From: Thermomicrobiales bacterium
GTDB lineage: Bacteria > Chloroflexota > Chloroflexia > Thermomicrobiales > UBA6265
Direction of reading: 5' to 3'
Assembly: GCA_020432165.1 (NCBI GenBank)
Contig: JAGQGU010000006.1
Location: forward strand, 62,001 to 126,000
Length of the DNA: 64,000 bases
Shown here: positions 40,374 to 49,872 of the stretch, in pieces
Position numbering within the stretch: position 1 is the first letter of the stretch
Layout: the number at the start of each line of letters is the position of its first letter
Position numbers and translations under genes: made by a program
Notes under the pieces: generated by a model
What the model was told of the DNA's origin: nothing
The model's input: the letters and a program-made list of their open reading frames with translations, nothing else
The model's database searches: none

Positions 40374-40389
40374 ACTTTATGTGCGGTGC
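40374..40389. repeat. Right target duplication and right hairpin arm
   Basis: ACTTTATGT (40374-40382) is the second copy of the duplicated target. GTGCGGTGC (40381-40389) restores the right arm of the hairpin whose left arm is at 40109-40117. Removing the element and one duplicate rebuilds a perfect 9-pair hairpin with loop TTTAT. Confidence 0.8.
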
Positions 40390-40416
40390 CCCACTTGCAT
40401 ATACGGTGTCAATGCC

Positions 40417-40458
40417 GATGAAACGAGCCCAGGCTGTTTGGCCTGGGCTCGTTTCATC
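40417..40458. terminator. Strong bidirectional terminator
   Basis: Perfect 18-pair stem, GATGAAACGAGCCCAGGC (40417-40434) and GCCTGGGCTCGTTTCATC (40441-40458), loop TGTTTG. It lies a few bases after the stop of the MFS gene at 40465 (minus strand) and also closes the patB unit from the other side. Confidence 0.8.
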
Positions 40459-40464
40459 GCGCAA

Positions 40465-41661
40465 CTACAGTATATCTGCGGGTTTTGGCGTGTCTCCTCG
40501 CACCAGAACCATCTGTGTTGCGAGCAACAACATGACGCCAAGCACCATGATCACCGGAATGATCGCGAATCCTGCCCGGTCAGCCAACCAACCCGAGATG
40601 AATGGCAGAACCGAGAAGGCGATCGTCGATGCGCTCACCATGTATCCGACCGCGTGCTGGCTGACCGCCGGACCAAACCGATTGGCAGTGATGGTCATTG
40701 CAATCGGGAAGATGCTGGCGATGCCGACACCGATGAGCGCGATACCGACAATGGACAGCGGCAAGGAGGGTGGAATCATTGCCAATGCACCAGCCAGGAC
40801 AACGGCGGTCGATACTCGCTGGATGCGGATCGGTGTCGCATTCGGCCAGATGATAGGAATCAATATGCGTCCACCAGTGAGGCCGATCCAGTAAAGCGCA
40901 ACACCGAGAGCAGCCTTGCTGGTGCTGACGTCGAAGCGATTGACCAGGATTGAGGCCGTCCATAGCGATGCCAGACACTCGATCACCGCCCCGCCCATCA
41001 TCATGAGTAGGCTGAGTTGTACTCGAGGCATGCGCAGCACCTGGGCTCCGCTAACGGCCGTTGACTGTTCGTCGTGGTGTGATTCCTCGGCGTCGGGATC
41101 CGCGGCCCAGTGACCGCGGGTGACCACAAAGATCAGCGCCATGATCCAGATGATGAAAGCCACGGAGGCATATCCCCACCGCCAGCTCTGGCCCATTCCG
41201 AAGATGATCGCCATCAGGAAAGGACCAACCAGCGCCCCGACACCATAGAAGGCATGCAGCCAGCTCATATACCGCGGTGGCAGGTTTTGCGCGGCAAAGA
41301 GGTTGAGCGCAGCATCGATGGCACCGCTACCGCTGGCGATCAACGCCACGGCCGGGATGAGGAACCAGAAGTTTGGCGAAAGCGCATACCAGGTTAGCCC
41401 CGTGCCTACCAGGATAGTGCTATAGATCAGGAGCATGCCTGTTCCGATCCGATGGAGGATCGTTCCCAGCAACGCGCTACTGAGCATATAGGCCAATGCG
41501 CCCGGTATATTGAGGATGCCAACGTAGGCGTTGGGAACGCCGAATTCTATCCGTAAATCTGGCCAGGATGTGCCGCCGAGGGCATCGGGCAAGCCAATAC
41601 TGACGAACGCCGCGAAGACCAGAACGATCATCGCCGCGGAGACGTTTTGTTGTGTTTTCAT
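40465..41661 (-). CDS. MFS transporter, downstream copy
   Basis: 398 residues with twelve predicted membrane segments. Major facilitator of the FucP/YfkF-like sugar or drug group: start SAAMIVLVFAAFVSIGLPDALGGTSWPDLRIEF, second-half PILGALTIP-type helix, and motif ASGSGAIDAALNLFAAQNLPPRYMSWLHAFYGVGALVGPFLM. Loop 6-7 is charged (DPDAEESHHDEQ). Substrate unknown. It is the tandem paralog of the next gene, two bases downstream of it, so they form one transcript. Confidence 0.85.
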   Translation of the reverse strand: MKTQQNVSAAMIVLVFAAFVSIGLPDALGGTSWPDLRIEFGVPNAYVGILNIPGALAYMLSSALLGTILHRIGTGMLLIYSTILVGTGLTWYALSPNFWFLIPAVALIASGSGAIDAALNLFAAQNLPPRYMSWLHAFYGVGALVGPFLMAIIFGMGQSWRWGYASVAFIIWIMALIFVVTRGHWAADPDAEESHHDEQSTAVSGAQVLRMPRVQLSLLMMMGGAVIECLASLWTASILVNRFDVSTSKAALGVALYWIGLTGGRILIPIIWPNATPIRIQRVSTAVVLAGALAMIPPSLPLSIVGIALIGVGIASIFPIAMTITANRFGPAVSQHAVGYMVSASTIAFSVLPFISGWLADRAGFAIIPVIMVLGVMLLLATQMVLVRGDTPKPADIL

Positions 41662-41663
41662 GA

Positions 41664-42842
41664 TTAATGCACCGTATCTGCGTGTCCGGTTCGGGACCGG
41701 AGCTGGGATTCCAGAATGACAGCCACCACGGCGAAGGCCGCGATGACGATGGGGATGGCAGTGAGGGTGGTGCTATCGGCGATGACGCCGGCCAGGCTCG
41801 GGATGACAGCGATACCGGCAGTGGCAGCACTCACCTGGAATCCGATGGTGTGAATGGCGACTTCGCGACCATAGCGGTGCGGGGTGAGGGTCATCAAATT
41901 CGGGAACATCGGGGCATTGCCGAGTCCGAAGAGAACCACACCACATTTCGTCATCCATGCAGCATCCGGGATCATGATGAGTGCGGCAATCAGCATGGTA
42001 ATCACGCCGCCCTGAACGATCCTTGCCGTCGGTACCCGGTGGAAAATCACCGGGATCACGATGCGACCAAGACCTACTGCTCCCCAGTACAGGCCAGCCC
42101 AAACGCCCGCTACGGATGCCGATTCGCCGAAACGCTCACGCAGCAGCGTCGCCGCCCAGTATCCTACTGAACTCTCGATACCGCACATAAAGAAGAAGAG
42201 CGAGATCTGCAACCACACCAGGGGCATACGCAGGACGCTGACAGCAGGTATACGGCTCGCTTCATCAACGGCGTGGGTGGATTCATCCCACCCGTTCATA
42301 CGCAGGACAAAGATGACACCGAGCGTGAGCGTGATGGTGGCGACAATTGCATAACCCCAACGCCAGCTGGCTCCGGCATTCAGCGTGCCTGCCATGATGA
42401 ATGGCCCGATCATGGCCCCCAGCCCGAAGAAGGCATGGAGCCAGTTCATCACCTTGTTGCTGTAATGCTCGGCAGCATAGAAATTCAGACCCGCATCGAC
42501 AGCACCGCTACCGAAACCGACACAAATTGCCACCAGCGGCAGGAGCCAGAAGGAGGGAGAGATGGCATAGCCGAACAAGCCGGCGGCCACCAGTAAGGTG
42601 CTGAAGGCAAGCGTTTTGCCAACACCGATACGGGCCAGAATGCTGCCGCTGAATGCCGCCGAGCTAAAATAGCCAATCGAACCAAAGATGAGGATGATAC
42701 CCAGGTCCTTGAGGCTACGGTCAAAATCGAGCCGCATTTCCGGCCAGGCAACACCAAGCACGGCATCGGGGAAACCGATACTGATGAACGCGCAGAAGAC
42801 GATTACCATCATCAATTTGGATTGTGTCTTCGCGCTTGGCAT
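41664..42842 (-). CDS. MFS transporter, upstream copy
   Basis: 392 residues, twelve segments, paralogous to the 40465 gene: SKLMMVIVFCAFISIGFPDAVLGVAWPEMRLDF at the start and GFGSGAVDAGLNFYAAEHYSNKVMNWLHAFFGLGAMIGPFIM in the same position. The IDAALN/VDAGLN plus MNWLHAFFG motif defines both. Tandem duplication with clear divergence suggests either different substrates or a two-subunit arrangement; MFS proteins are usually monomers. Confidence 0.85.
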   Translation of the reverse strand: MPSAKTQSKLMMVIVFCAFISIGFPDAVLGVAWPEMRLDFDRSLKDLGIILIFGSIGYFSSAAFSGSILARIGVGKTLAFSTLLVAAGLFGYAISPSFWLLPLVAICVGFGSGAVDAGLNFYAAEHYSNKVMNWLHAFFGLGAMIGPFIMAGTLNAGASWRWGYAIVATITLTLGVIFVLRMNGWDESTHAVDEASRIPAVSVLRMPLVWLQISLFFFMCGIESSVGYWAATLLRERFGESASVAGVWAGLYWGAVGLGRIVIPVIFHRVPTARIVQGGVITMLIAALIMIPDAAWMTKCGVVLFGLGNAPMFPNLMTLTPHRYGREVAIHTIGFQVSAATAGIAVIPSLAGVIADSTTLTAIPIVIAAFAVVAVILESQLRSRTGHADTVH

Positions 42843-42931
42843 GTATGGTTATCGGTCTGGTAAACAAAGCAAGTTGCAGAAGCGCAACTCGCATCATCAT
42901 AGACGCGAATGTGCCGAATGTGTAGCGAAAA

Positions 42932-42953
42932 CCGGGCCGATTGTTCGACCCGG
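42932..42953 (-). terminator. Terminator after the DUF347-type gene
   Basis: Arms CCGGGCCGA (42932-42940) and TCGACCCGG (42945-42953) with one G-T pair. On the minus strand the stem is followed by TTTT. It lies about 50 bases after the stop at 43002. Confidence 0.65.
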
Positions 42954-43001
42954 GGGAGAAGTTATTCGTGCGGAGTTGAGGGACCGCCTGATTTCCGCAT
43001 C

Positions 43002-43817
43002 CTATGATGCATAGGCAGCTGTATCGGTGTCCCTTTGGGTCCTGGTGAGGTAGATCACCAGCCACATGATGACCACCAGAAAGATGAGGCTCGTCGCCAT
43101 TGTACCGAGTCCCAAACCACCATCGCCCGGTGCCTGCGACAGGTAGTCCCCCAGCGATGCTCCCAGTGGACGGGTGAGAATGTAAGTAAGCCAAAATGCC
43201 GCGGTCGCGTTCAGACCCAACTGGCTATATGCGAGTCCGATCACAGCGATAATCGCCATGAACAGCAGGAGCGATGCGCGGTACCCAAGATTCCACTGTT
43301 CTGCCACGAGATCACCCGTGGCCGTGCCCAATGCGAAGGTGAAGAGCACCGTGAGCCAGTAGAAGAGTTCGCGCCTCGGGGTGGTGATCGAGTGGATCGA
43401 GATGGTGCCTTCGACGCGTAGCCACAACATCATGGTTCCGAGCAGGACGATGGCGAAGACAACACTGGATGTTACGAGTGGCACACCGAGATTGTCGGTG
43501 AGGTTATCGGTGATCAGTGTACCGACGATGCTAATGAGGACCACGGCTACCCAGTAGACGATCGGCACATACTCCTTCCTGCTGAACTGAATCGCCAGGG
43601 CGACCAGAAGCAGTGCTCCCATAACCACCGATGTGCCATTGAGACCAAGACTCATTTTCTCATTGAGATAGTCTGCCGCAGTCTCGCCGATAGTGGTGCA
43701 GAGCACCTTGATAATCCAGAAGAATGCCGTTACCGCGGGTACTTTATTAGCGATGTTGACCTTGCTTTCAGCAATCGACTGTGGTGACTGAGAAAGCTCG
43801 ACGGTTGGTATGCTCAT
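43002..43817 (-). CDS. COG4705/DUF347-repeat membrane protein
   Basis: About 271 residues from ATG 43817, six bases behind AGGAG. Eight or so membrane helices built from four repeats; each repeat carries a T-GE or T-GD/L motif in a helix: TTIGETAADYLNEKM, ITDNLTDNLGVPL, TATGDLVAEQWNLG and RPLGASLGDYLSQAP. This is the DUF347 repeat pattern of uncharacterised integral membrane proteins (COG4705). It is close to the two-component system on the same strand (gap of 104 bases to its kinase), a neighbourhood repeated in other bacteria for this family; it may be a target of that system (inference). Confidence 0.75.
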   Translation of the reverse strand: MSIPTVELSQSPQSIAESKVNIANKVPAVTAFFWIIKVLCTTIGETAADYLNEKMSLGLNGTSVVMGALLLVALAIQFSRKEYVPIVYWVAVVLISIVGTLITDNLTDNLGVPLVTSSVVFAIVLLGTMMLWLRVEGTISIHSITTPRRELFYWLTVLFTFALGTATGDLVAEQWNLGYRASLLLFMAIIAVIGLAYSQLGLNATAAFWLTYILTRPLGASLGDYLSQAPGDGGLGLGTMATSLIFLVVIMWLVIYLTRTQRDTDTAAYAS

Positions 43818-43921
43818 GAAACACTCCTGTCCTTGCGTGTGATGCCCGCTCGGTGAGACCAGCGGATCCGAATCGCCATGATTGGACCGCTGGATCATCG
43901 ATGGAAAGGAGCGTAATGGGG

Positions 43922-45343
43922 CTACATGAAATCGGGATGAACCTGCGCCGCGAGGTTTTCAGCATCCGGGAACCGAAGGAAAAAGGTGGTGCCCTGATCA
44001 AGTTCGCTGGTGATGGTGATCTCACCGCCATGAGCATCCACAATGGATTTAACGATCGCCAGCCCGAGCCCCGCACCACCCGAATCGCGACTGCGCGACG
44101 GGTCTACTCGATAGAATCGCTCGAAGATTCGTTCATGATGCTCAGGGGGGATGCCTCTACCGGTGTCTCGTACCCAGATCTCGGTGGCCACAGAAGTGTG
44201 GCGACACCCGAGGGTGATCACATCCTGAGGATCACTATGCAGTAACGCGTTATCCATCAGATTCACCAGAAGCTGAATCAGAAGATCTGGATCAAGATAG
44301 GCATCCACAGACTCTATTTCGAAGGCGATGCCGATGGCGCGCTCGGCGGCGACGTCTTCATATTGCTCGCCGATGGATCGGAGAATCTCATGAACAGCTA
44401 CCTCACTTCTCTCCGGCACCAGGCCATGATGATCGGATCGTGTCAGACTCAGCAATGAATCCACAAGGCGCGATAGACGCGCCACATCGACATCAAGTTC
44501 GGTCAGGACCGCGCGATAGTCTTCGGCTTCTCGGGGACGTGAAAGGGCCAGATCAATGCGACTTCGCAACAGACTTAACGGTGTGCGCAGCTCATGCGAA
44601 GCAGTGCTGGAGAACTGACGCTGCCGTGTGAAAGCATTTTCCATGCGCGCCAACATATCGTTGAAGGTCTGTGCCAACCGTCCCCGTTCATCATTTGGCA
44701 GATCCAGATCCAGGCGTGCACCAAGATCGGTGTCACTAATGGATGCTGCCAGATTGGTGATTTCTGCTATCGGTTGTAGGGCACGCCCGGCAACGACATA
44801 CCCGGCAGCAACCGCAGCAATAATGATTCCCGGCGCGAGGAGTAACAGTGAGATCTGGACAATGCCGAGGAGATCGTCGATATCATCACGCGAAATACCT
44901 GTTTGCAGAACGGCGATAACTGCGCCCGCGTTATCGGTGACAGGTAAGGTGACATACACCATCGTTTGGTCGTCGATTTCGCCAAGCGCCAGAGGTTCAT
45001 CGCCTTCATTCGCACGTTGAACGAGACTAATATCGACCGGAATTGAGGCGACGGAATTCCCCGGATCCTGAATGATGGTTCCATCCGAATTAAGGATGCG
45101 GACGAAGCGCTCGGAATTCTGAAGATCGGTAAGTGTCGATGATTCCAGTTTCAGCGGTAAGTTCTGACCACGGAGCGTGGCTACAGTCAATCGCCCTTGC
45201 GATGCGACCTGTTCATCGAAGTTGGCGAACAGGAAATAGCGGAGACCTCCATAGAGCATGGCTCCAAAGACGACGAGACAAAGAAAGAGGAGGCCGGCGT
45301 TCCAGACCGTAAGGTGCCATCGAATTGGGAGTTTGCGAGTCAT
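43922..45343 (-). CDS. Sensor histidine kinase, HAMP type
   Basis: 473 residues. First helix near 13-35, extracytoplasmic sensor of about 120 residues (RGQNLPLKLESSTLTDL, TMVYVTLPVTDNAGAVIAVLQTGISRDDI), second helix near 165-185, HAMP (LQPIAEITNLAASISDTDLGARL), HisKA with His in ASHELRTPLSLLRSRID, N-box VNLMDNALLHSDP, G1 VRDTGRGIPPEH, F-box ERFYRVDPSRSRDSG, G2 GLGLAIVKSIVDAHGG. A full orthodox kinase. Overlaps its regulator by ATGA (45340-45343). It signals an envelope cue to the OmpR regulator. Confidence 0.95.
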   Translation of the reverse strand: MTRKLPIRWHLTVWNAGLLFLCLVVFGAMLYGGLRYFLFANFDEQVASQGRLTVATLRGQNLPLKLESSTLTDLQNSERFVRILNSDGTIIQDPGNSVASIPVDISLVQRANEGDEPLALGEIDDQTMVYVTLPVTDNAGAVIAVLQTGISRDDIDDLLGIVQISLLLLAPGIIIAAVAAGYVVAGRALQPIAEITNLAASISDTDLGARLDLDLPNDERGRLAQTFNDMLARMENAFTRQRQFSSTASHELRTPLSLLRSRIDLALSRPREAEDYRAVLTELDVDVARLSRLVDSLLSLTRSDHHGLVPERSEVAVHEILRSIGEQYEDVAAERAIGIAFEIESVDAYLDPDLLIQLLVNLMDNALLHSDPQDVITLGCRHTSVATEIWVRDTGRGIPPEHHERIFERFYRVDPSRSRDSGGAGLGLAIVKSIVDAHGGEITITSELDQGTTFFLRFPDAENLAAQVHPDFM

Positions 45344-46017
45344 GAGATGGTCTTTGGCATACGGTAGCCTACTCCCCGCACTGTCATTATGAGTGTTCCA
45401 GGTTGAGCATCTCCGAGTTTCTTGCGCAGGGTACGAATGTGTACGTCAATCACATTCGTGGTGTTGAGAAAATCATAGTCCCATACATGATTGGCGATCA
45501 TATCTCTGGTGACTACCCGCCCGGCGTTCTTCATGAGATATTCAAGAATCCCAAACTCTTTACGCGTTAATGCTATTGGTTCGTTATCTTTCCAGACATA
45601 CATGCCGATCGGATCCAGGTGGATATTCAGCACCTCCAGATGAGCATTCGGCACCGTCGCCGGACGTCGTGTCAGCGCGCGGAGTCGCGCCATAAGTTCT
45701 GCCAGTGCAAACGGCTTGAGGAGGTAGTCATCGGCACCAGCATCGAGTCCCTCGACCCGATCCTCAATGGATGATTTGGCCGTCAGCAACAGAATAGGGA
45801 CACTGTATTTCAACTTGCGCACTCGCCGGCACACATCGAGCCCGTTCATGCCTGGCAGCATCACATCCAGGATGACGATATCCAGCGAGATGGATGTGAG
45901 GACAGAAATTGCGTCCTCACCGGTTCCCGCCACTTCCACCGTGTGGCCTTCTTCCGTCAATGCGCGTTTGATGAGTGATGCCAGTCGAGCCTCGTCTTCA
46001 ACAATGAGTACCTTCAT
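45340..46017 (-). CDS. OmpR-family response regulator
   Basis: 225 residues. Receiver domain with acidic pocket (VEDEARL), phosphoacceptor Asp in VILDVMLPGMNG, Thr in LLLTAKSS and Lys in LLKPFALAEL; winged-helix C-terminal DNA-binding domain (LTRKEFGILEYLMKNAGRVVTRDMIANHVWDYDF ... VDVHIRTLRKKL). First gene of the two-gene operon. Two pairs of 11-base-spaced direct repeats lie 80-133 bases upstream and are the likely binding sites, so it may autoregulate and drive dedA-uppP. Confidence 0.95.
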   Translation of the reverse strand: MKVLIVEDEARLASLIKRALTEEGHTVEVAGTGEDAISVLTSISLDIVILDVMLPGMNGLDVCRRVRKLKYSVPILLLTAKSSIEDRVEGLDAGADDYLLKPFALAELMARLRALTRRPATVPNAHLEVLNIHLDPIGMYVWKDNEPIALTRKEFGILEYLMKNAGRVVTRDMIANHVWDYDFLNTTNVIDVHIRTLRKKLGDAQPGTLIMTVRGVGYRMPKTIS

Positions 46018-46096
46018 GCTTGCCTCGTTTCTGACAGATCTCGATAGCGCTTGCGGATTTGGCTGGTTGATTCTGGGGTCAATGGTGATTGTTGTG

Positions 46097-46150
46097 GATG
46101 AAGTTTTGATGAAGTTGCTATAGGAGGGTGAACTTCATCCAGATTTCATG
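46097..46150. promoter_or_regulatory. Paired OmpR-type operator
   Basis: Two direct repeats GATGAA at 46097-46102 and 46108-46113 (11-base period), and two reversed copies TTCATC at 46134-46139 and TTCATG at 46145-46150 (again 11 bases apart). OmpR/PhoB regulators bind 11-base direct repeats as head-to-tail dimers. The two pairs face opposite ways, toward the regulator gene and dedA. Confidence 0.65.
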
Positions 46151-46303
46151 TCCGATTGATAGTATCCGTGGGCAGGATCTGTCAAAGTTCTCACGCCGCT
46201 GTGGTGTGAAGCTGGGCAGAGGATGTATGGCTTGCTTCGGAAGATAAGTGTCTGGTAGTAGTCCGTTGTTCTTCTGGAGCATGTACCCAAGGATGATCTT
46301 CTG

Positions 46304-46951
46304 GTGTCTGGTTTAGAGAACATGATCATTGATATGGTCAAGTCGTGGTTTGACACGATGGGATGGTGGGCAATCGTCATTGCCATGGCTATCGAGAGTG
46401 CCTGCATCCCTCTCCCGAGCGAGATCACCATGCCTCTCGCCGGATGGCTGATGGTGGCTGAACGCCACCTGGGATGGCCCGGCGTGTTTGTTGCCGGATT
46501 CGATGGAGCTCTGGGAAACCTTATTGGCTCGCTCATTGCCTACTATCTCGGTGTCTATGCCGGACGTCCCTTGATCGAACGCTACGGCAAATGGGTGCTT
46601 CTTACCGGAAAAGACATTGACCGGGCCGAAGCATTCTTTGAAAACAGGGGTGAATGGGCGGTCTTCATCTCCAGATTACTCCCCGTTGTGCGGACGTTCA
46701 TCTCCATTCCTGCAGGTGTTGCCCGTATGTCAGTTTGGAGATTCTCCGTTATGACCTTTGTGGGCTCGTTCATCTGGTCGATTCCTCTTGTTGCAGTTGG
46801 TTACAAATGGGGTCCGGAATGGGAATCTTTCCGCGCACATATGCGTGTTTTGGATTACCCGATCATGGCGGTGATAGTGCTCGGTGCCTTGTGGTTTGGA
46901 TGGCATCGAGTTCAGGATATCCGAACAGCAGCCGAGCTTTCAGGTGATTAA
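46304..46951 (+). CDS. DedA family membrane protein
   Basis: 215 residues; GTG 46304 with AAGGAT upstream, or ATG 46322. DedA/SNARE-associated fold with ESACIPLPSEITMPLAGWL, a re-entrant GNLIGSLIAYYLGVYAGRPLIERYGKW segment, and FISRLLPVVRTFISIPAGVARMSVWRFSVMTFVGSFIWS. The conserved Glu, Asp-like and Arg residues of DedA proton-coupled transporters are present. DedA members flip undecaprenyl phosphate or other lipids across the membrane; neighbour uppP makes undecaprenyl phosphate recycling the likely role. Probably in one operon (34-base gap). Confidence 0.9.
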   Translation: MSGLENMIIDMVKSWFDTMGWWAIVIAMAIESACIPLPSEITMPLAGWLMVAERHLGWPGVFVAGFDGALGNLIGSLIAYYLGVYAGRPLIERYGKWVLLTGKDIDRAEAFFENRGEWAVFISRLLPVVRTFISIPAGVARMSVWRFSVMTFVGSFIWSIPLVAVGYKWGPEWESFRAHMRVLDYPIMAVIVLGALWFGWHRVQDIRTAAELSGD

Positions 46952-46984
46952 TCTACTCCCGTTGTTGGTCGAGAGGGCATCCGC

Positions 46985-47791
46985 ATGCACGATATTCTGA
47001 TCGCAATCATTCTGGGAATGGTTGAAGGAGTTACCGAGTTCGTTCCGATCTCTTCTACAGGCCATCTCATTGTCGTGGGGCATATGCTTGGTTTCACGGG
47101 GGATCGGGCAGCGACGTTTGAGATCTTTATCCAGCTGGGTGCCATCCTTGCAGTAGCTGTGATCTTGCGTGAGCGTATCTTCTCCATTCTCCGACTGGGG
47201 CCGGGGACTGGTGCCCAGGGGCGATCCGGTCTGCTATTGGTGATCCTGACCTCCATCCCGGCTGGTATCGTCGGTCTGCTCCTCAACGGACCGATCAAGC
47301 AGCACTTGTTTTCTCCAACCACCGTTGCTATTGGTTGGGGTCTTGGTGGCGTGGCCCTGTTGTTGATCGAACACTTCTTGCCACCGATCTCTGTTCAGAG
47401 CATGGCGAGGATCAGACCAGTTCATGCCCTTGGCATCGGTCTCAGCCAATGCCTGTCGTTATGGCCAGGTGTCTCCCGGTCGGCGTCCACGATCGGTGCA
47501 GGCATGGTTATGGGCATCGATCGCAAAACCGCAGCCGAGTACTCGTTTCTTGCCGGTTTGCCTCTTATCACTGCCGCAACACTCTTCGATTTGATCCAGA
47601 ATCGATCCATGCTGCATCGTGCCGATATCCCGATGTTCGCTGTTGGTTTCTTGACATCGTTCCTTGCTGGTTGGATCGCGGTGCGCTTCTTCCTTAACCT
47701 GCTCAACAAATGGACGCTCCGTCCATTCGCCTGGTATCGCATAGTGGCGTCTCTGGCTCTGCTCGGATTTATTGTGGCTGGAAAAATCTAG
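46985..47791 (+). CDS. uppP: Undecaprenyl-diphosphatase UppP
   Basis: 268 residues, GAGAGGG eight bases before ATG. BacA/UppP family with both catalytic signatures: EGVTEFVPISSTGHLIVVGHM near the N terminus and GLSQCLSLWPGVSRSASTIGAGMVMG, giving the Glu, Ser, His and Arg needed for phosphatase action at the outer face. It removes a phosphate from undecaprenyl pyrophosphate, feeding carrier lipid back to peptidoglycan synthesis and giving bacitracin tolerance. With the DedA protein upstream it forms a carrier recycling unit. Confidence 0.97.
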   Translation: MHDILIAIILGMVEGVTEFVPISSTGHLIVVGHMLGFTGDRAATFEIFIQLGAILAVAVILRERIFSILRLGPGTGAQGRSGLLLVILTSIPAGIVGLLLNGPIKQHLFSPTTVAIGWGLGGVALLLIEHFLPPISVQSMARIRPVHALGIGLSQCLSLWPGVSRSASTIGAGMVMGIDRKTAAEYSFLAGLPLITAATLFDLIQNRSMLHRADIPMFAVGFLTSFLAGWIAVRFFLNLLNKWTLRPFAWYRIVASLALLGFIVAGKI

Positions 47792-47807
47792 AGCACGTAG
47801 AGAAAAG

Positions 47808-47843
47808 CAACACATCGGGGCGACGTTTCGCCCCGATGTGTTG
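47808..47843. terminator. Perfect terminator hairpin between uppP and aroF
   Basis: Sixteen-pair stem, CAACACATCGGGGCGA (47808-47823) and TCGCCCCGATGTGTTG (47828-47843), loop CGTT. It serves convergent genes on both sides. Confidence 0.8.
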
Positions 47844-47870
47844 TCTGCTTACGGGTTGAGTGTTTTGCGA

Positions 47871-48914
<1,044 letters not shown>

Positions 48915-48938
48915 GGGAATGGTCTCTTTCTGTGGTGA

Positions 48939-49391
48939 TTACTGGGTGACAGGAATGGCAGCGATATCGACTTCGTCGGTCGATTTCTCACTGGTCAGTT
49001 TCTGAATTTCGGCTTCGGATACCGCCCACTCGGGTCGCAGCTTGACCGCGCCCTTGAGATAGACGTGACGAATCTCGGATGGACTTTTGGTGGTATTCAC
49101 ATGCACCAGTACACGCACGGCTTTCTGCAGGCTGCCAGGAACCTGCATCTCGTGGGTGCACATCATGGGTACTTCGGTCCAGCCAAACATACGTGCGGCC
49201 GCTGCCGGAAACATGGCGTTCAGATCCGGCGTGGTGCTAAAGACTGCGGAGGCGATATCATCCGACTTCAGACCATTGAGCCCAATGAGAACACGCACCA
49301 ATTCCTGCGTGGCTTCGAGGATATCCTCGGCCGTGTTGGCGGCGGCAGTAGTGGCCCCGCGGATACCGCGGCAAACCATCGGCTGGGACAT
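48939..49391 (-). CDS. aroH: Chorismate mutase, AroH type
   Basis: 150 residues. Trimeric AroH-class chorismate mutase with MVCRGIRGATTA (active-site Arg), DILEATQELV, FSTTPDLNAMFPA, CTHEMQVPGSLQKAVRVLVHVN (second Arg and Cys region). It converts chorismate to prephenate. The C-terminal 35 residues extend beyond the usual 120-residue length and are charged (SEAEIQKLTSEKSTDEVD). Upstream member of the aroH-aroF operon, linking entry and branch point of the phenylalanine/tyrosine pathway. Confidence 0.93.
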   Translation of the reverse strand: MSQPMVCRGIRGATTAAANTAEDILEATQELVRVLIGLNGLKSDDIASAVFSTTPDLNAMFPAAAARMFGWTEVPMMCTHEMQVPGSLQKAVRVLVHVNTTKSPSEIRHVYLKGAVKLRPEWAVSEAEIQKLTSEKSTDEVDIAAIPVTQ

Positions 49392-49518
49392 GCGAAATGT
49401 ACTCCGGTGTTGGAAAACGAACGGATAGCAGGCGCCATTGCCTCACCACAGATATGGCTGAAGGAATGATACCAGCGTATGTGGGTTTTCGGGGTGACCG
49501 GGTGAGGAGTGATACGGG

Positions 49519-49872
49519 CTATTTCGCGCTGAGCTCATCAACCCGGAATCGCACAATGCGCTCAATCAATTCCCACGGCATTGTCTGATCCAGGGGGAAC
49601 TGCACCGAACCCTTGCCCTGTTTGTAGCCAGCGAGCTCGGTAGCGAAAGCCTCGTGTCCGGTGGGAGTGGCATAGAGCCCGATATGTTTGGCATACCCGG
49701 CGAAATAGACCAGGGGTTTCTTATTGAGCTTATAGCCCGGCATACCGTAGGAGATGCTCTCCACCGCCTCCGGTGCAATCTCGCGGACGATGGCGCGGAG
49801 ACGCTTCAGAATCTCCTGTACGTTGTCAGGAAACTGGGCGATGTAGGCATCGACATCCGTTGTTGCGTTCAT
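49519..49872 (-). CDS. DUF1801 (YdhG-like) protein
   Basis: 117 residues from ATG 49872 (the frame opens 14 codons earlier within the upstream gene). Pattern of DUF1801: VDAYIAQFPDNVQEILKRLRAIVREIAPEAVESISYGMPGYKLNKKPLVYFAGYAKHIGLY, PTGHEAF, GSVQFPLDQTMPWELIERIVRFRVDE. A small cytosolic alpha-beta protein of unknown biochemical role, sometimes linked to iron-sulfur or oxidative stress. The start overlaps the stop of the SRPBCC gene. Confidence 0.85.
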   Translation of the reverse strand: MNATTDVDAYIAQFPDNVQEILKRLRAIVREIAPEAVESISYGMPGYKLNKKPLVYFAGYAKHIGLYATPTGHEAFATELAGYKQGKGSVQFPLDQTMPWELIERIVRFRVDELSAK

